A stretch of 37,689 bases of DNA. Source: Deinococcus taeanensis (GTDB lineage: Bacteria; Deinococcota; Deinococci; Deinococcales; Deinococcaceae). Below are positions 1-10,556 of this stretch, in pieces. How positions within the stretch are numbered: position 1 is the first letter of the stretch; every line of letters starts with the position of its first letter. The translations under genes were made by a program, and so were the position numbers. The stretch is from the NCBI RefSeq assembly GCF_020229735.1, contig NZ_CP083455.1, forward strand, positions 2,817,501 to 2,855,189, read 5' to 3'. The notes under the pieces were generated by a model. It was not told where the DNA came from. It saw only the letters and a list, made by a program, of their open reading frames with translations, and made no database searches.

Positions 1-225
1 CTGACGTTTGGGCTGTTGCTGCTGGTGGGCGTGCTGACGGGCGCGGGTGGCTGGTATTACTTGGCGGCGGTGGTGATGGGCGGCATTTTGTGGTTCGAGC
101 ACCGGATCGTGAATCCGGAGGACCTTGCGCGTGTGAATGTGGCGTTCTTTGATGCGAACATGTGGCTGGCGCTGACCATGCTGGCGGGTGTGGTTGTGGA
201 TGTGACGTGGCGCACGCTGACCTGA
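1..225 (+). CDS. UbiA-family prenyltransferase, C-terminal fragment
   Basis: The window opens inside this gene, in frame from base 1 to a TGA at 223-225. About 74 residues are visible. They contain two hydrophobic segments (roughly residues 1-28 and 52-69) around a polar loop with the motif [20 protein letters not shown]. That loop followed by a final helix resembles the end of UbiA-type aromatic prenyltransferases such as the menaquinone-pathway enzyme MqnP, where a loop of the kind LxRVNxAFFxxN precedes the last helix. The family attaches an isoprenoid tail to an aromatic ring in the membrane. The catalytic Asp-rich motifs lie outside the window, so substrate cannot be judged. The next gene starts within a few bases of the stop, suggesting cotranscription. 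Confidence 0.6.
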   Translation: MTFGLLLLVGVLTGAGGWYYLAAVVMGGILWFEHRIVNPEDLARVNVAFFDANMWLALTMLAGVVVDVTWRTLT

Positions 226-230
226 GGTGG

Positions 231-497
231 GTGCCGCTGGAGGCGGCGAGGGCGTTTGAGGGGGGGGATGAGCGGCGTGCGGCGGTGCTGCTGGCGCGCG
301 CGCGGGATGAGCAGCGGGCCGGGAGTGTGCCGTGGGCGGTGCTGGAGCGGCTGCATGGCCTGTGCCTGATTCACGTGCAGCGTGAGGTGGAGGGAACGTT
401 TGCGCTGGAGCGGGCGGACGCGGTGCTTGATGAGCATGGCGTGGAGCGGCCGGACCTGGGGTGGTTGGAGCGGCGGGCGTTAGAATCGCCGGAATGA
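231..497 (+). CDS. Small uncharacterised protein (about 88 aa)
   Basis: I do not recognise a family. The frame runs to a TGA at 495-497 and encodes a soluble, Arg/Glu/Ala/Leu-rich, probably all-helical protein with no membrane segment or metal motif. The start is uncertain. GTG at 231 begins 5 nt after the previous stop, while an in-frame GTG at 207 would overlap the prenyltransferase by 19 nt. Neither has a well-placed Shine-Dalgarno site; the GAGGTGG at 224-230 directly abuts the 231 start. Translational coupling to the upstream gene is the simplest reading. Codon use is rich in G and T at third positions, like the next gene and unlike the C-rich genes after 1090. Confidence 0.5.
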   Translation: MPLEAARAFEGGDERRAAVLLARARDEQRAGSVPWAVLERLHGLCLIHVQREVEGTFALERADAVLDEHGVERPDLGWLERRALESPE

Positions 498-522
498 TGA
501 GGTTCATGGCCTGGGAGCAGCG

Positions 523-948
523 TTGACACTGGAGACGTCTGAGCGGGATTTCGCGTCCCGTTACGCGGAGTTCGCGGCGCAGGGGACGCTGTATCCGCAG
601 AGGGAGGGCAGTCCGCTGCTGGAGTTCGCGGTGGGAGGCCGGGTGCTGTACTTGTTTGACCGGAGTGGGCCGTATGCGGCGCGGCCGGGTGTGGCGCGCG
701 TGGTGGTGCATGGGGTACTGGATCCTGAGGGAACTGAGGTGCGTGAGTCGGGGCAGGAGACGCTGCATGTGCTGGGTGTTTCGGCGGTGGAGGGGGTGGG
801 GCGGGTGGTGGCTGTGCCGCGTGGGGCGGTGGTGGTGCAGGCGCGGCTGCCGCTGGTGCTGGCGTCGTTTGGTGGGGTGGGGGACGCCCAGGTGGGGGAG
901 TGGCTGGCCTTCCGGACGTTGCCGCCGCTGCATGGGTTTCTGATCTGA
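523..948 (+). CDS. Uncharacterised protein (141 aa)
   Basis: Starts at TTG 523 with GGGAG at 513-517, 5 nt upstream, and ends at TGA 946-948. The protein has no signal peptide or membrane segment. It has alternating Val/Gly-rich stretches with the pattern of a beta-sheet fold and no catalytic motif that I can identify. It lies 25 nt after the preceding small gene and has the same G/T-rich third codon positions, so the two and the prenyltransferase may be one transcription unit. I cannot assign a function. Confidence 0.55.
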   Translation: MTLETSERDFASRYAEFAAQGTLYPQREGSPLLEFAVGGRVLYLFDRSGPYAARPGVARVVVHGVLDPEGTEVRESGQETLHVLGVSAVEGVGRVVAVPRGAVVVQARLPLVLASFGGVGDAQVGEWLAFRTLPPLHGFLI

Positions 949-1089
949 GTGGCGTAGTGTCGCCATAAAACGCTCGAGTACTCAGGAAGTTACAGTTTTT
1001 GGAGTTTTTCACAGAGAGAACCTTTTGACATCGATTTAATCTGCTCTTCCTTTTCTTCTCACGCTGGGTCATCATGGCTGCACCCCGCT
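949..1089. other. AT-rich intergenic segment before the cyclase gene
   Basis: This gap is much richer in A and T than its surroundings, especially 965-1065. A weak hairpin TGGCG (950-954) / CGCCA (961-965) directly after the upstream stop may help end transcription. A TTGACA at 1025-1030 matches a -35 box, but no convincing -10 lies 16-18 nt downstream. TTTAAT at 1035-1040 could be a -10 on its own. The segment probably holds the promoter of the cyclase gene, but I cannot fix it. It also marks the border where codon composition changes. Confidence 0.35.
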
Positions 1090-1674
1090 ATGGCTGATCT
1101 GCTTCTTCCCCTCCCTGGCCCACAGGACCACTCCACCCCCGCCTGTATGGTGCTGGTCGACCTTGTGGGCAGCACGGTCATGGCGCAGACGCTGGACCTC
1201 AGCGCCTACATGGCTTTAATGCAGGAATTCGTCCAGGTCATGATCCTGACCATGGAAGCGCGGGGCGGCCAGGTTCTGCAGCATCAGGGAGACGCCGTCC
1301 TGGCCTGGTGGCCGGCCCTGCACGCGGTGCAGGCCTGTAGCGCCGCGCAGGAAGCCCATGGGCGCGCCGCGCGACTGGCCCTGGCCGGTCACCTGGGAGT
1401 CGACCTGCGCGTGCGCGCCGGCATCTCCAGTGGACCGGTCCTGATGGGCGTGGTGGGCGGGCAGCTCAGCGCCTACGGCCTGCCGGTCAACTACGCCCGG
1501 CGCCTGTGCGACGCGGCGTGTCCTGGAGAGACACTGATCTGTGACGATGTCCGCCGGGAACATCCCTCACTCATGTCTGAGCCGTGTCCACCCATGCCGC
1601 TGCAGGGCTTCGGTGCGCACTGCACCGCGCACCGGCTGGTTCGTGCGCCGTACCCGCGCATGAAAGTTGATTAA
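1090..1674 (+). CDS. Single-domain class III nucleotidyl cyclase
   Basis: Encodes 194 aa consisting almost only of a class III adenylyl/guanylyl cyclase homology domain. The first metal-binding Asp sits in VLVDLVGST near residue 24, and the second in the QGDAVLAWW segment after GGQVLQ. The transition-state Asn and Arg are present in GLPVNYARR. Two positions that usually select the purine differ from the textbook enzymes: Gln replaces the usual Lys three residues before GD, and Ser occupies the Asp/Thr position seven residues before the Asn. Gln at the first site does occur in other bacterial members, so activity is plausible. Substrate (ATP or GTP) cannot be told. No transmembrane or regulatory domain is attached. 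The start is uncertain because no clear Shine-Dalgarno site precedes ATG 1090. Confidence 0.8.
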   Translation: MADLLLPLPGPQDHSTPACMVLVDLVGSTVMAQTLDLSAYMALMQEFVQVMILTMEARGGQVLQHQGDAVLAWWPALHAVQACSAAQEAHGRAARLALAGHLGVDLRVRAGISSGPVLMGVVGGQLSAYGLPVNYARRLCDAACPGETLICDDVRREHPSLMSEPCPPMPLQGFGAHCTAHRLVRAPYPRMKVD

Positions 1675-1707
1675 GCACCAAGACCGGCTTCTCATGAGAA
1701 CGCTCCA

Positions 1708-1719
1708 TAGACTGGCCGC
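1708..1719 (+). promoter_or_regulatory. Leaderless-type -10 element of the response regulator
   Basis: TAGACT at 1708-1713 ends 6 nt before ATG 1720, so transcription should begin at or next to the start codon. No Shine-Dalgarno site is present. A good -35 box is not visible. Confidence 0.55.
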
Positions 1720-2397
1720 ATGGAACGCAAGCCCCTGGTCCTGGTCATCGAGGATGAGAAAGACATCGCTCGATTCATTGAACTTGAACTCGCGGCCGAA
1801 GGTTACGCCACGGAAGTGGCCTTCGACGGCGTCACCGGTCTGTCCAAATTTCGTGAAGTCAACCCCGACCTCGTCATTCTCGACCTGATGCTCCCCGTTC
1901 TGGACGGCCTGGAGGTCGCCCGGCGCATCCGCAAGACCAGCAACACCCCCATCATCATCCTGACGGCCAAAGACGGCATTCAGGACAAGGTGGAGGGTCT
2001 GGACTCCGGCGCCGACGACTACCTCATCAAGCCGTTCTCCATTGAAGAACTCCTGGCGCGGGTGCGCGCCCACCTGCGCCGCGTGAACCCGGCGGTCACC
2101 GGCGAGGTCCGCGTGGCTGACCTGGTCATGAACCTCGATGGCCGTGAGATCTTCCGCGGCGGGCGCCGCGTGGAACTGTCCGCCAAAGAGTTTGAGCTGC
2201 TGGAACTTCTGGCCCGTAACCCCGGTAAGGTCTTCTCCCGCTTTGAGATTGAGGAGAAGGTCTGGCCGGAGTACACCGGCGGCAGCAACGTTGTAGACGT
2301 GTATATCGGGTATCTGCGCCGCAAGCTCGAAGAGGGCGGCGAACGCCGCCTGATTCATACCGTGCGCGGCGTCGGGTACGTCCTGCGCGAGGAGTAA
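1720..2397 (+). CDS. OmpR/PhoB-family response regulator, candidate DrRRA orthologue
   Basis: Encodes 225 aa. The receiver domain (about 1-120) has the acidic pair E11/D12, phospho-acceptor D55 in VILDLMLP, the conserved Thr in ILTAK and Lys in YLIKPF near residue 104. A winged-helix DNA-binding domain follows (about 128-225), ending in the usual [11 protein letters not shown] motif. The protein closely resembles, from memory, the D. radiodurans radiation-response regulator DrRRA (DR2418), but an alignment is needed. The start is fixed by the leaderless-type -10 at 1708-1713. A hairpin and a separate promoter lie between this gene and the downstream kinase, so the presumed partner can be expressed independently. 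Confidence 0.9.
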
Positions 2398-2407
2398 CGT
2401 CCGGCAA

Positions 2408-2444
2408 GGTGAGCGCAGGCTGCCGCGCCTGCGCCCACCTCACC
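2408..2444 (+). terminator. Hairpin between response regulator and kinase genes
   Basis: An 8-bp stem (GCGCAGGC 2413-2420 with GCCTGCGC 2427-2434) is extended by GGTGA 2408-2412 pairing with TCACC 2440-2444 across an internal loop. There is no T tract. It lies just after the regulator's stop and before a new -10, so it probably terminates or attenuates the regulator transcript. Confidence 0.5.
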
Positions 2445-2470
2445 CTGCTGTCCTTCATGCCCCGCGCCAC

Positions 2471-2483
2471 TACACTGCCTGAC
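2471..2483 (+). promoter_or_regulatory. Leaderless-type -10 element driving the kinase leader ORF
   Basis: TACACT at 2471-2476 is followed by exactly 7 nt and then ATG 2484, which opens a 10-codon ORF that runs into the kinase start. The geometry matches the other leaderless promoters in the window. A -35 match is poor. Confidence 0.5.
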
Positions 2484-2516
2484 ATGACCCGCCCCGTCCC
2501 CTGGAGCGCCCCGTGA
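2484..2516 (+). CDS. Putative 10-codon leader ORF overlapping the kinase start
   Basis: ATG 2484 opens the peptide [10 protein letters not shown] and stops at TGA 2514-2516. The stop overlaps the kinase's GTG (2513-2515) as GTGA. The ATG lies 7 nt after a TACACT -10, so it could be translated from a leaderless mRNA and deliver ribosomes to the kinase start. The arrangement recurs at yqeK (14629-14661) with the same length and the same overlap, which argues against chance. Whether the peptide itself does anything is unknown. Confidence 0.45.
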   Translation: MTRPVPWSAP

Positions 2517-4180
2517 CCCTGCGCTGGCGGCTCACGCTGTTCTACACGGCCCTGCTGGCCTTCCTGCTGACCGGGGTGGGGGTCATCACGCTGTACCTGA
2601 TGCGCGTCAACCTCCTGAACGGCATCGACAGTGAACTGAACACCACCTACAAGCAGTTCGTGACGTACCTTGTCAAACCCGTTGATCCCAACGCGCGCCT
2701 GCCCACCGACGGTGAGCAGCGCGCCACGGGGCAGCAGAGCAGCAGCGCCAGCGAACTGCGGCCCGCGGACGTCGGACAGGCGAAACTGCTGGCCCGCTAC
2801 TACTTCCCGAATTCCAGTCTGGCGGTGGAACGCATTGAGTTCTTCGACCGGCAGTCCCTGCTGGACGCGCTGAACGACGCGCGGACCCCCGCGGCCCGCA
2901 ACCAGCTCTTCGCGTTTCTGGACGCGCTGCGCACCAGCAGCCGCAGCTCCCTCGCGGTGGACATCGACCGGCCGATCACCCTGACGCACGCGGAGATCTC
3001 CCGGCTGATCAACTCGGCCGAGGGGCGACTGCTGCTGAACCGCCCTGTGGCCCTGTCGCCCAGCAGTGAGCCCACCCTGATGCGGCTTCTGGTGGTCCTG
3101 GCCCCCCTGGTCTCACCGGACAGCGGCAGCGCCCTGAGCGCCACACCCGGCGTGCTGCCCGCCACGGATCCCACCCGTGCCAGCGACCCGGGGTTGAGCA
3201 TCGTGTACGTGGGCCGCAGCCTCAGCACCGTTCAGAACACCCTGGACGAACTGAAGAACGTGGTCGTGCTGCTGTTCATCACGGGCCTGTTCACGGCCGG
3301 GACGGGCGCCTACCTGCTGGCCGGGCAGGCCCTGTTGCCTCTGCGGCGCGTGCAGCGCGCCGCGGAACGAATCGGAGGACAGAACCTCACCGAACGGGTC
3401 CCCGTGCCGCAGACCGGAGATGAGGTGGAGTCTCTGGCCATGGCCCTGAACGCCATGCTCGGCCGCCTGGAGAGCAGCTTCGAGGCGCAGCGCCGCTTCA
3501 CCAGCGACGCCAGCCACGAACTGCGCACCCCAGTCACCGCGATCAGCGGACATGCCAGCTACCTGCTACGCCGAACCAACCCCACCGGGCAGCAGCAGGA
3601 GAGCCTGAACATCATCCGCAGTGAATCCGAACGCCTGACGAACCTGATCGCCAGCCTGCTGCAACTGGCCCGTTCGGACAGCGGCGCGCTGGCCCTGCGG
3701 CGCGAACCGATCCTGGCGGCACTGTTCCTCTCGGACATCGTGCGTGAACTCGCGCCGCTGGCACAGGCGCAGCAGACCACGCTGCTCAGCGAGGGCGAGG
3801 ACGTGACCTTCGAAGGGGACGCCGACCGCCTGAAACAGGTGCTGATCAATCTCGTCAGTAACGCCCTGAAAGCCGGAGCGCACACCGTGACGCTGCGCAG
3901 CACCCGCACAGACGGCGACGTGCGCCTGAGCGTGCAGGACGACGGCCCGGGCATTCCTGCCGATCAGCTGGAGCGGCTCTTCGACCGGTTCTACCGTCTG
4001 GAGGATTCCCGCAGCCGCGATCAGGGCGGCGCGGGCCTGGGGCTGAGCATCGCGCGCGGCATCGTGGACGCGCACGGGGGCCGCATCTGGCTGGAGAGTG
4101 AGGTGGGCCAGGGCACCACCGCGCACGTGCAGTTACCCGTCGGGAACGTTCCGGAACTTGGTGAGGATGACGTGCCCTGA
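2513..4180 (+). CDS. Membrane sensor histidine kinase
   Basis: Encodes 555 aa. A transmembrane helix at about 8-30 and a second at about 250-272 enclose a roughly 215-residue extracytoplasmic sensor region rich in Ser/Arg/Asp that I cannot assign. A HAMP linker follows (about 272-324), then the HisKA domain with the H-box DASHELRTP (His335), and a HATPase domain with N-box [17 protein letters not shown] and [13 protein letters not shown]. It probably phosphorylates the response regulator encoded just upstream. GTG 2513 has GGAG at 2503-2506 and is also overlapped by the stop of a 10-codon leader ORF. A 12-bp hairpin follows the stop. The sensed signal cannot be inferred. Confidence 0.9.
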   Translation: MTLRWRLTLFYTALLAFLLTGVGVITLYLMRVNLLNGIDSELNTTYKQFVTYLVKPVDPNARLPTDGEQRATGQQSSSASELRPADVGQAKLLARYYFPNSSLAVERIEFFDRQSLLDALNDARTPAARNQLFAFLDALRTSSRSSLAVDIDRPITLTHAEISRLINSAEGRLLLNRPVALSPSSEPTLMRLLVVLAPLVSPDSGSALSATPGVLPATDPTRASDPGLSIVYVGRSLSTVQNTLDELKNVVVLLFITGLFTAGTGAYLLAGQALLPLRRVQRAAERIGGQNLTERVPVPQTGDEVESLAMALNAMLGRLESSFEAQRRFTSDASHELRTPVTAISGHASYLLRRTNPTGQQQESLNIIRSESERLTNLIASLLQLARSDSGALALRREPILAALFLSDIVRELAPLAQAQQTTLLSEGEDVTFEGDADRLKQVLINLVSNALKAGAHTVTLRSTRTDGDVRLSVQDDGPGIPADQLERLFDRFYRLEDSRSRDQGGAGLGLSIARGIVDAHGGRIWLESEVGQGTTAHVQLPVGNVPELGEDDVP

Positions 4181-4196
4181 ACTGTGCGCGGAAAGC

Positions 4197-4238
4197 GGCG
4201 GGGGAGGAAATCGGAGCATGCCTGGCTCCTCCCCCGCC
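4197..4238. terminator. Bidirectional hairpin between kinase and argR
   Basis: A perfect 12-bp inverted repeat: 4197-4208 pairs with 4227-4238, with an 18-nt loop. It sits between the convergent kinase and argR stops. Confidence 0.65.
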
Positions 4239-4263
4239 TGCCCCTGCGGACAGGACGCGCCGC

Positions 4264-4734
4264 TCAGCCAAGCATCAGGGCGTGAAATTCCTCCATGATG
4301 TTCTCCGCATCCCCCGTGGTGCGCGCGACCACGAAAATGGTGTCCTCCCCGGCCAGGGTGCCCACGATGTCGTCGCGCCTCACCCGGTCGAGCAGCAGCG
4401 CCACGCCGCTCGCGTGCCCCTCGGCAGTCCGGATGACCAGCAGGTTCTCCCCGCGGTCGATGTCATGCACGAAGTTCTGAAAGAGCCGGGCGAGTTCCTC
4501 CTCGGCGTCGGTGTGCCCGGCGGTCTGCGCCAGGGCGTAGCGGTGCCGGCCCTTGCCGACCGGGAGGCGCACGAGACGCAGTTCGTTGATGTCCCGGCTG
4601 ACGGTGGCCTGCGTGACACGGATGCCGTCGGCCTGCAGCCGCTCGACGAGTTCTCCCTGGGTGCTGATGCTTTCGCGGGCAATGATGTCCTGAATGCGTT
4701 TCTGTCGTTGTTCCTTGCTGAGCGCTCCCGCCAT
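4264..4734 (-). CDS. argR: Arginine repressor ArgR
   Basis: Encodes 156 aa, the usual length for ArgR. The N-terminal winged helix (about 1-75) contains the recognition segment [17 protein letters not shown]. The C-terminal half carries the core [12 protein letters not shown], which in this family forms the hexamer and binds arginine. With arginine bound, ArgR represses arginine biosynthesis genes and often its own gene. ATG 4734 lies 7 nt after a TATGAT -10 and is preceded directly by GAGGA, too close to act as a normal Shine-Dalgarno site, so leaderless translation is likely. No arginine pathway gene lies nearby. A palindromic operator overlaps the promoter, which suggests autorepression. 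Confidence 0.95.
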   Translation of the reverse strand: MAGALSKEQRQKRIQDIIARESISTQGELVERLQADGIRVTQATVSRDINELRLVRLPVGKGRHRYALAQTAGHTDAEEELARLFQNFVHDIDRGENLLVIRTAEGHASGVALLLDRVRRDDIVGTLAGEDTIFVVARTTGDAENIMEEFHALMLG

Positions 4735-4770
4735 TCCTCACATCATATGCATATGCAGTGAATAATTCAA
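4735..4770 (-). promoter_or_regulatory. argR promoter with overlapping ARG-box-like operator
   Basis: On the minus strand TTGAAT (4770-4765) is followed after exactly 17 nt by TATGAT (4747-4742), and 7 nt later by ATG 4734. It is the best sigma-70-type promoter in the window. Two palindromes overlap it: TGAATAATTCA (4759-4769) covers most of the -35, and the perfect CATATGCATATG (4744-4755) covers most of the -10. The first contains ARG-box half sites TGAAT/ATTCA, but with a 1-nt rather than the usual 4-nt spacer. Repression of argR by ArgR is the natural inference. Confidence 0.7.
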
Positions 4771-4795
4771 TCAAGGTGGGGGTGCGGCCCGGGCC

Positions 4796-6016
4796 TCAGG
4801 TCCGGACCGGCAGCCGCCTCGCCGCCTCGGACAGCAGCCGCTCGGCCACCTCACGCTTGCTCAGGCGCGGCCAGTCCTCGAACGAGCCGTCAGGTCGCAC
4901 CAGCGTCACCTGATTGTCCTCCCCCCCAAAAGCCGTGCCTTCCCGCGTGGGGTAATTCAGCAGAATAAAATCCGCATTCTTCCGCTGCGCCTTGAGGGCC
5001 GCGCGCTCCACGCCGGCATGCGTCTCCATGGCGAACCCCACCAGCACCCGCCTGCCCTTCTCCCGGCCCAGCTCCGCCAGGATGTCCGGGTTGGGCGTGA
5101 GGTGCACTGTCACGTCCCCCGCCACCTTCGCCTGCTTCTCCCCATTCTGCTGCGACGCCCGGTAATCCGCGACCGCCGCCGTCATCACCACGAGGTCCGC
5201 ACCAAGCGCGGCGCTCAGGACGGCGTCCCGCAGCTCCAGCGCCGACCCGATGCGCACCACCCGCAGGCCGGGCGGATCCGGCAGGGTGACGGGACCCGTC
5301 ACCAGCGTCACGTCCGCCCCCCGGTCACGCGCCGCCTGCGCCACCGCGAAACCCATCTTGCCGCTCGACGGGTTGCTGATGAACCGCACCGGATCCAGAT
5401 ACTCACGGGTGGGGCCAGCCGACACCACCACCCGCACCCCCTCCAGGTCCCGTGGCGGGGCAGGGGAGAGGAGCGCTGTCACGGCGTCCGCAATGGCGTC
5501 AGGTTCACTCATGCGGCCCACGCCCTGGCCCTCGCCACGGGTTCCGAACGCCCCTTCCTCCGGCCCCAGGAACCGGTGGCCCCAGCCGCGCAGGGTGCTC
5601 ACGTTCGCCTGCACTGCCGGGTTCGTCCACATGGCCTCGTTCATGGCCGGCACCCACAGCACGGGCGCGCGCACACTCAGCAGGGTCGCCAGGGCCAGCT
5701 CGCCGGCGTGCCCGTGCGCGGCGCCGGCGAGCAGTTCCGCTGAGGCGCCCACCACCACGGCCGCCTCCACCCGGGCGTGCGTGAGGTGCAGCGCGTCCGG
5801 CCGGGCCTCGAACCAGTGGTCGTCCGTACCCACCGGGCCGTCCGCGGCCGTGCTCAGTGACAGCTCCGTAATGAACTGCAGCGCTGCGCGCGTGGCAATG
5901 ACCCGCACGTCTGCGCCCCGCTCCCGCAGGCGGCGCAGCACCGACGGGGCCTTCACGGCGGCCATGCTGCCCCCCACGATCACCAGCACGGCAGGTTTCG
6001 CACTCAACGCATTCAC
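4796..6016 (-). CDS. coaBC: CoaBC: phosphopantothenate-cysteine ligase / decarboxylase
   Basis: Encodes 406 aa, normal for the bifunctional coenzyme A enzyme. The N-terminal flavoprotein (CoaC) domain has the FMN motif GGSMAAVK, a candidate catalytic His77 in ALHLTHA, and the substrate-binding motif PAMNEAMW (about 123-130). The C-terminal CoaB domain starts near residue 190 with [20 protein letters not shown] and PSSGKMG. The active-site flap reads [12 protein letters not shown], where many CoaC domains have ACGDxGxGRM. The catalytic Cys is missing and the whole protein contains no cysteine. The segment usually PATA reads GASAE. Decarboxylase activity therefore deserves testing. GTG 6016 lies 7 nt after a TAGACT -10 (leaderless layout). 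Confidence 0.92.
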   Translation of the reverse strand: MNALSAKPAVLVIVGGSMAAVKAPSVLRRLRERGADVRVIATRAALQFITELSLSTAADGPVGTDDHWFEARPDALHLTHARVEAAVVVGASAELLAGAAHGHAGELALATLLSVRAPVLWVPAMNEAMWTNPAVQANVSTLRGWGHRFLGPEEGAFGTRGEGQGVGRMSEPDAIADAVTALLSPAPPRDLEGVRVVVSAGPTREYLDPVRFISNPSSGKMGFAVAQAARDRGADVTLVTGPVTLPDPPGLRVVRIGSALELRDAVLSAALGADLVVMTAAVADYRASQQNGEKQAKVAGDVTVHLTPNPDILAELGREKGRRVLVGFAMETHAGVERAALKAQRKNADFILLNYPTREGTAFGGEDNQVTLVRPDGSFEDWPRLSKREVAERLLSEAARRLPVRT

Positions 6017-6029
6017 GCCCCAGAGTCTA
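6017..6029 (-). promoter_or_regulatory. Leaderless-type -10 of coaBC
   Basis: Minus-strand TAGACT (6029-6024) is followed by 7 nt and GTG 6016. The phoU terminator hairpin lies immediately upstream, so there is little room for a -35 box. Confidence 0.5.
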
Positions 6030-6044
6030 GAGCGGCCGGCGGGT

Positions 6045-6076
6045 CCGGCGCCCGGTGTGGGCGTGCCGGGCGCCGG
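6045..6076 (-). terminator. Hairpin downstream of phoU
   Basis: A perfect 11-bp inverted repeat (6045-6055 with 6066-6076, 10-nt loop) starts 3 nt after the phoU stop on the minus strand. There is no T tract. Confidence 0.6.
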
Positions 6077-6078
6077 GG

Positions 6079-6723
6079 TCAGCCTTCGCGCTGTCCGGTC
6101 ACCCAGTAGCGCACGCGTTCGGAGATGTTCTCCATATGGTCCCCCACGCGTTCCAGACTGCGGCCCACCCGCATCAGCATCAGCGCCTTGCTGATGTTGC
6201 GTGGATCCTCCAGCATGTACGTCACGAGTTCCCGCTGGATCTGCTCGTACAGGTCATCCACCTCGTCGTCCATCTGGATGGTGGTCTCGGCGCGCGCCAC
6301 GTCGCGGTCGGCAATCGCGGTGCGGAGATTCCGGCTCATCTCGCCCAGCCGGTCGAGCATCCGCGAGAGGTTCACGTAGCGTTTCAGCGCCGGCGCCTGC
6401 GCGAGCTCCGCGCCGTCCTCAGCGACGTGCACCACGTAGTCCCCCATGCGCTCGATGTCACTGAGGCTCTTGAGGATCAGCGCCACCATCCGCAGGTCCC
6501 GCGCGACCGGCTGGTGCAGCGCAATGATCCGCAGGCACTCCGCCTCGATCTGCGCTTCCTGCGCGTCCACCTCGCGGTCCAGGGCGCGGACCTCCGCGAG
6601 GCGTTCCACGTTCTCACGCAGCAGCACCTCGCCCGCGACGGGCAGCATCCGCTCGACCGTACCGAGCATGTTCAGGGCGCCGTTCAGAACGGCACGCAGA
6701 TCGTTTTCCAGCGCTTCACGCAT
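6079..6723 (-). CDS. phoU: Phosphate-signalling protein PhoU
   Basis: Encodes 214 aa, normal length for PhoU, and is all-helical. It has two copies of the PhoU three-helix bundle, each with a metal-binding ERxGDxxxxI/V-type signature: [14 protein letters not shown] in the first half and [16 protein letters not shown] near the C-terminus. PhoU links the Pst phosphate transporter to the PhoR kinase and keeps the Pho response off when phosphate is ample. ATG 6723 has a strong GAGGAGG (6731-6737) 7 nt upstream, unlike the leaderless genes. It follows the PhoB/PhoR-like pair by 100 nt on the same strand. The pst transporter genes are not in the window. Confidence 0.95.
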   Translation of the reverse strand: MREALENDLRAVLNGALNMLGTVERMLPVAGEVLLRENVERLAEVRALDREVDAQEAQIEAECLRIIALHQPVARDLRMVALILKSLSDIERMGDYVVHVAEDGAELAQAPALKRYVNLSRMLDRLGEMSRNLRTAIADRDVARAETTIQMDDEVDDLYEQIQRELVTYMLEDPRNISKALMLMRVGRSLERVGDHMENISERVRYWVTGQREG

Positions 6724-6823
6724 GACAACTCCTCCTCATGAACGTAGCACCCCGCGCAGGCGCGGCGTGTCAGGGTCCCGTCAGCTGCCCGTCCCACCCG
6801 GGCGGGCCGCCGGCGGGTCCCCT

Positions 6824-7791
6824 TCAGGTCAGGCCGCCCACACCGGGCAGCGTGAAACAAAACGCGTTGGCCTCCCCACGCCGCTCCACCCAGGCCTGCC
6901 CGCCCCAGCCGTGCACGATGCTGCGCACGATGTACAGCCCCATCCCGCTGCCCTGCCCGGTCGCGGCGCGGCCCCGCGTGTGCGCCTTGAACAGGCTCTC
7001 CGTATCAGGGATGGGCGTGCCGCGGTCCAGCACGCTGACCTCCACCCAGGTGCCCCGCTCGGCGGTGAGCACCTCAACGGGCTGCGCGGCCGGACCGTAC
7101 TTCAGGGCGTTCTCGATCAGGTTCAGCAGCACCTGCAGCAGCTTGTCCGGATCGGCCCGCACGAGGTGATCCTGCCCGAACGTCACGCTGGCGCGGCGGG
7201 TGGTGAGGTCGGCAGCCAGCAGCCGCTCGGCGCGCGCGAACGCCTCAGCCAGCGGCAGCGTCCGGGCGCGGGTGGGCCGGAACCCCACCGCGAGATCCTC
7301 GACGAGGCGCGCCAGCCGCTCAGTTTCCTGCAGGCCCTGCCGCACGAAATTCTGCGACAGAGCCCGCGGCATGTCGTACTCCAGCGCCTCGAGCACGCCG
7401 CGCAGCGCCGCAACCGGCGTGCGGAACTCGTGCGACAGCACCGCCGTCGCCTCGCGCAGCTCCGCCTCGCGCCGGCGGTGCTCGGTGACGTCCTCCACGA
7501 TCAGCGCGCCGTGTTCCCCGTCTCGCGTGGCCGTGCAGCGCAGCGTGCGGCCCGTGACCTCCAGTTCCAGCTCCCCGCCGCGTTCCAGCAGGGTCTCGAG
7601 CGTGTGGCGGCGCACCACCTCCAGCACCGGGCGGCCCGCGGCGCGCTCCTGCGGCACCCCCCACAGCCGCGCGGCCGCCGCGTTCACGCGCGTCACCCGC
7701 CCGCCGCCGGTCAGCAGCACCGCCTGCGGCAGCGCGTCCATCCAGTGATCTGCGGGCGCCGCGAACGCCGGGCCCTGCGGATCCACGCCCG

Positions 7792-7795
<4 letters not shown>
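6824..7795 (-). CDS. PhoR-like soluble sensor histidine kinase
   Basis: Encodes 323 aa with no transmembrane helix. A PAS-like segment occupies about 15-105, ending in the typical EDVTEHRRREAELRE linker. HisKA follows with SHEFRTPVAALRG (His122), then a HATPase domain with N-box NLIENALKYG and GSGMGLYIV. The usual DxGxGIP box reads DRGTPIP, so one Gly is replaced. PhoR proteins normally have a membrane anchor, so this one is atypical and may sense a cytoplasmic signal or partner. GTG 7795 overlaps the upstream regulator's stop as GTGA, meaning translational coupling. With the downstream phoU this suggests phosphate control. Confidence 0.85.
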
Positions 7796-8481
<686 letters not shown>

Positions 8482-8582
8482 TGCCCTCATTCTGACCGGC
8501 CACGTCAGCCGCGTGTCAGCCCGCCGCGTGACCCCCGCCCAGGGGCGGGCCTTCGTCCTTTTCTGCGCGGGGGTTCCTGGAG

Positions 8583-9922
<1,340 letters not shown>

Positions 9923-9930
9923 ACGCCTAT

Positions 9931-9980
9931 ACGGCGAAAGTGGCGCCCCCGGCAGTGTCCGGGGGCGCCACTTTCGCCGT
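9931..9980. terminator. 22-bp perfect bidirectional hairpin between metK and coaD
   Basis: Bases 9931-9952 pair without mismatch with 9959-9980 around a 6-nt loop (cagtgt). The hairpin sits between the convergent stops of metK and coaD. It lacks a T tract on either side. Confidence 0.8.
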
Positions 9981-10010
9981 CATGCTGCCGGGAACACGAA
10001 CCCTGCAGCT

Positions 10011-10556
<546 letters not shown>

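Noticed and set aside
1025..1030. TTGACA as the -35 of a cyclase promoter
   Set aside because: No acceptable -10 lies 15-19 nt downstream, so I list the region only as AT-rich with an undefined promoter.
371..1075. A 234-codon Pro/Ala/His-rich open frame on the minus strand
   Set aside because: Compositionally a reverse-frame shadow of the two small plus-strand genes, with poly-Pro runs and no family similarity.
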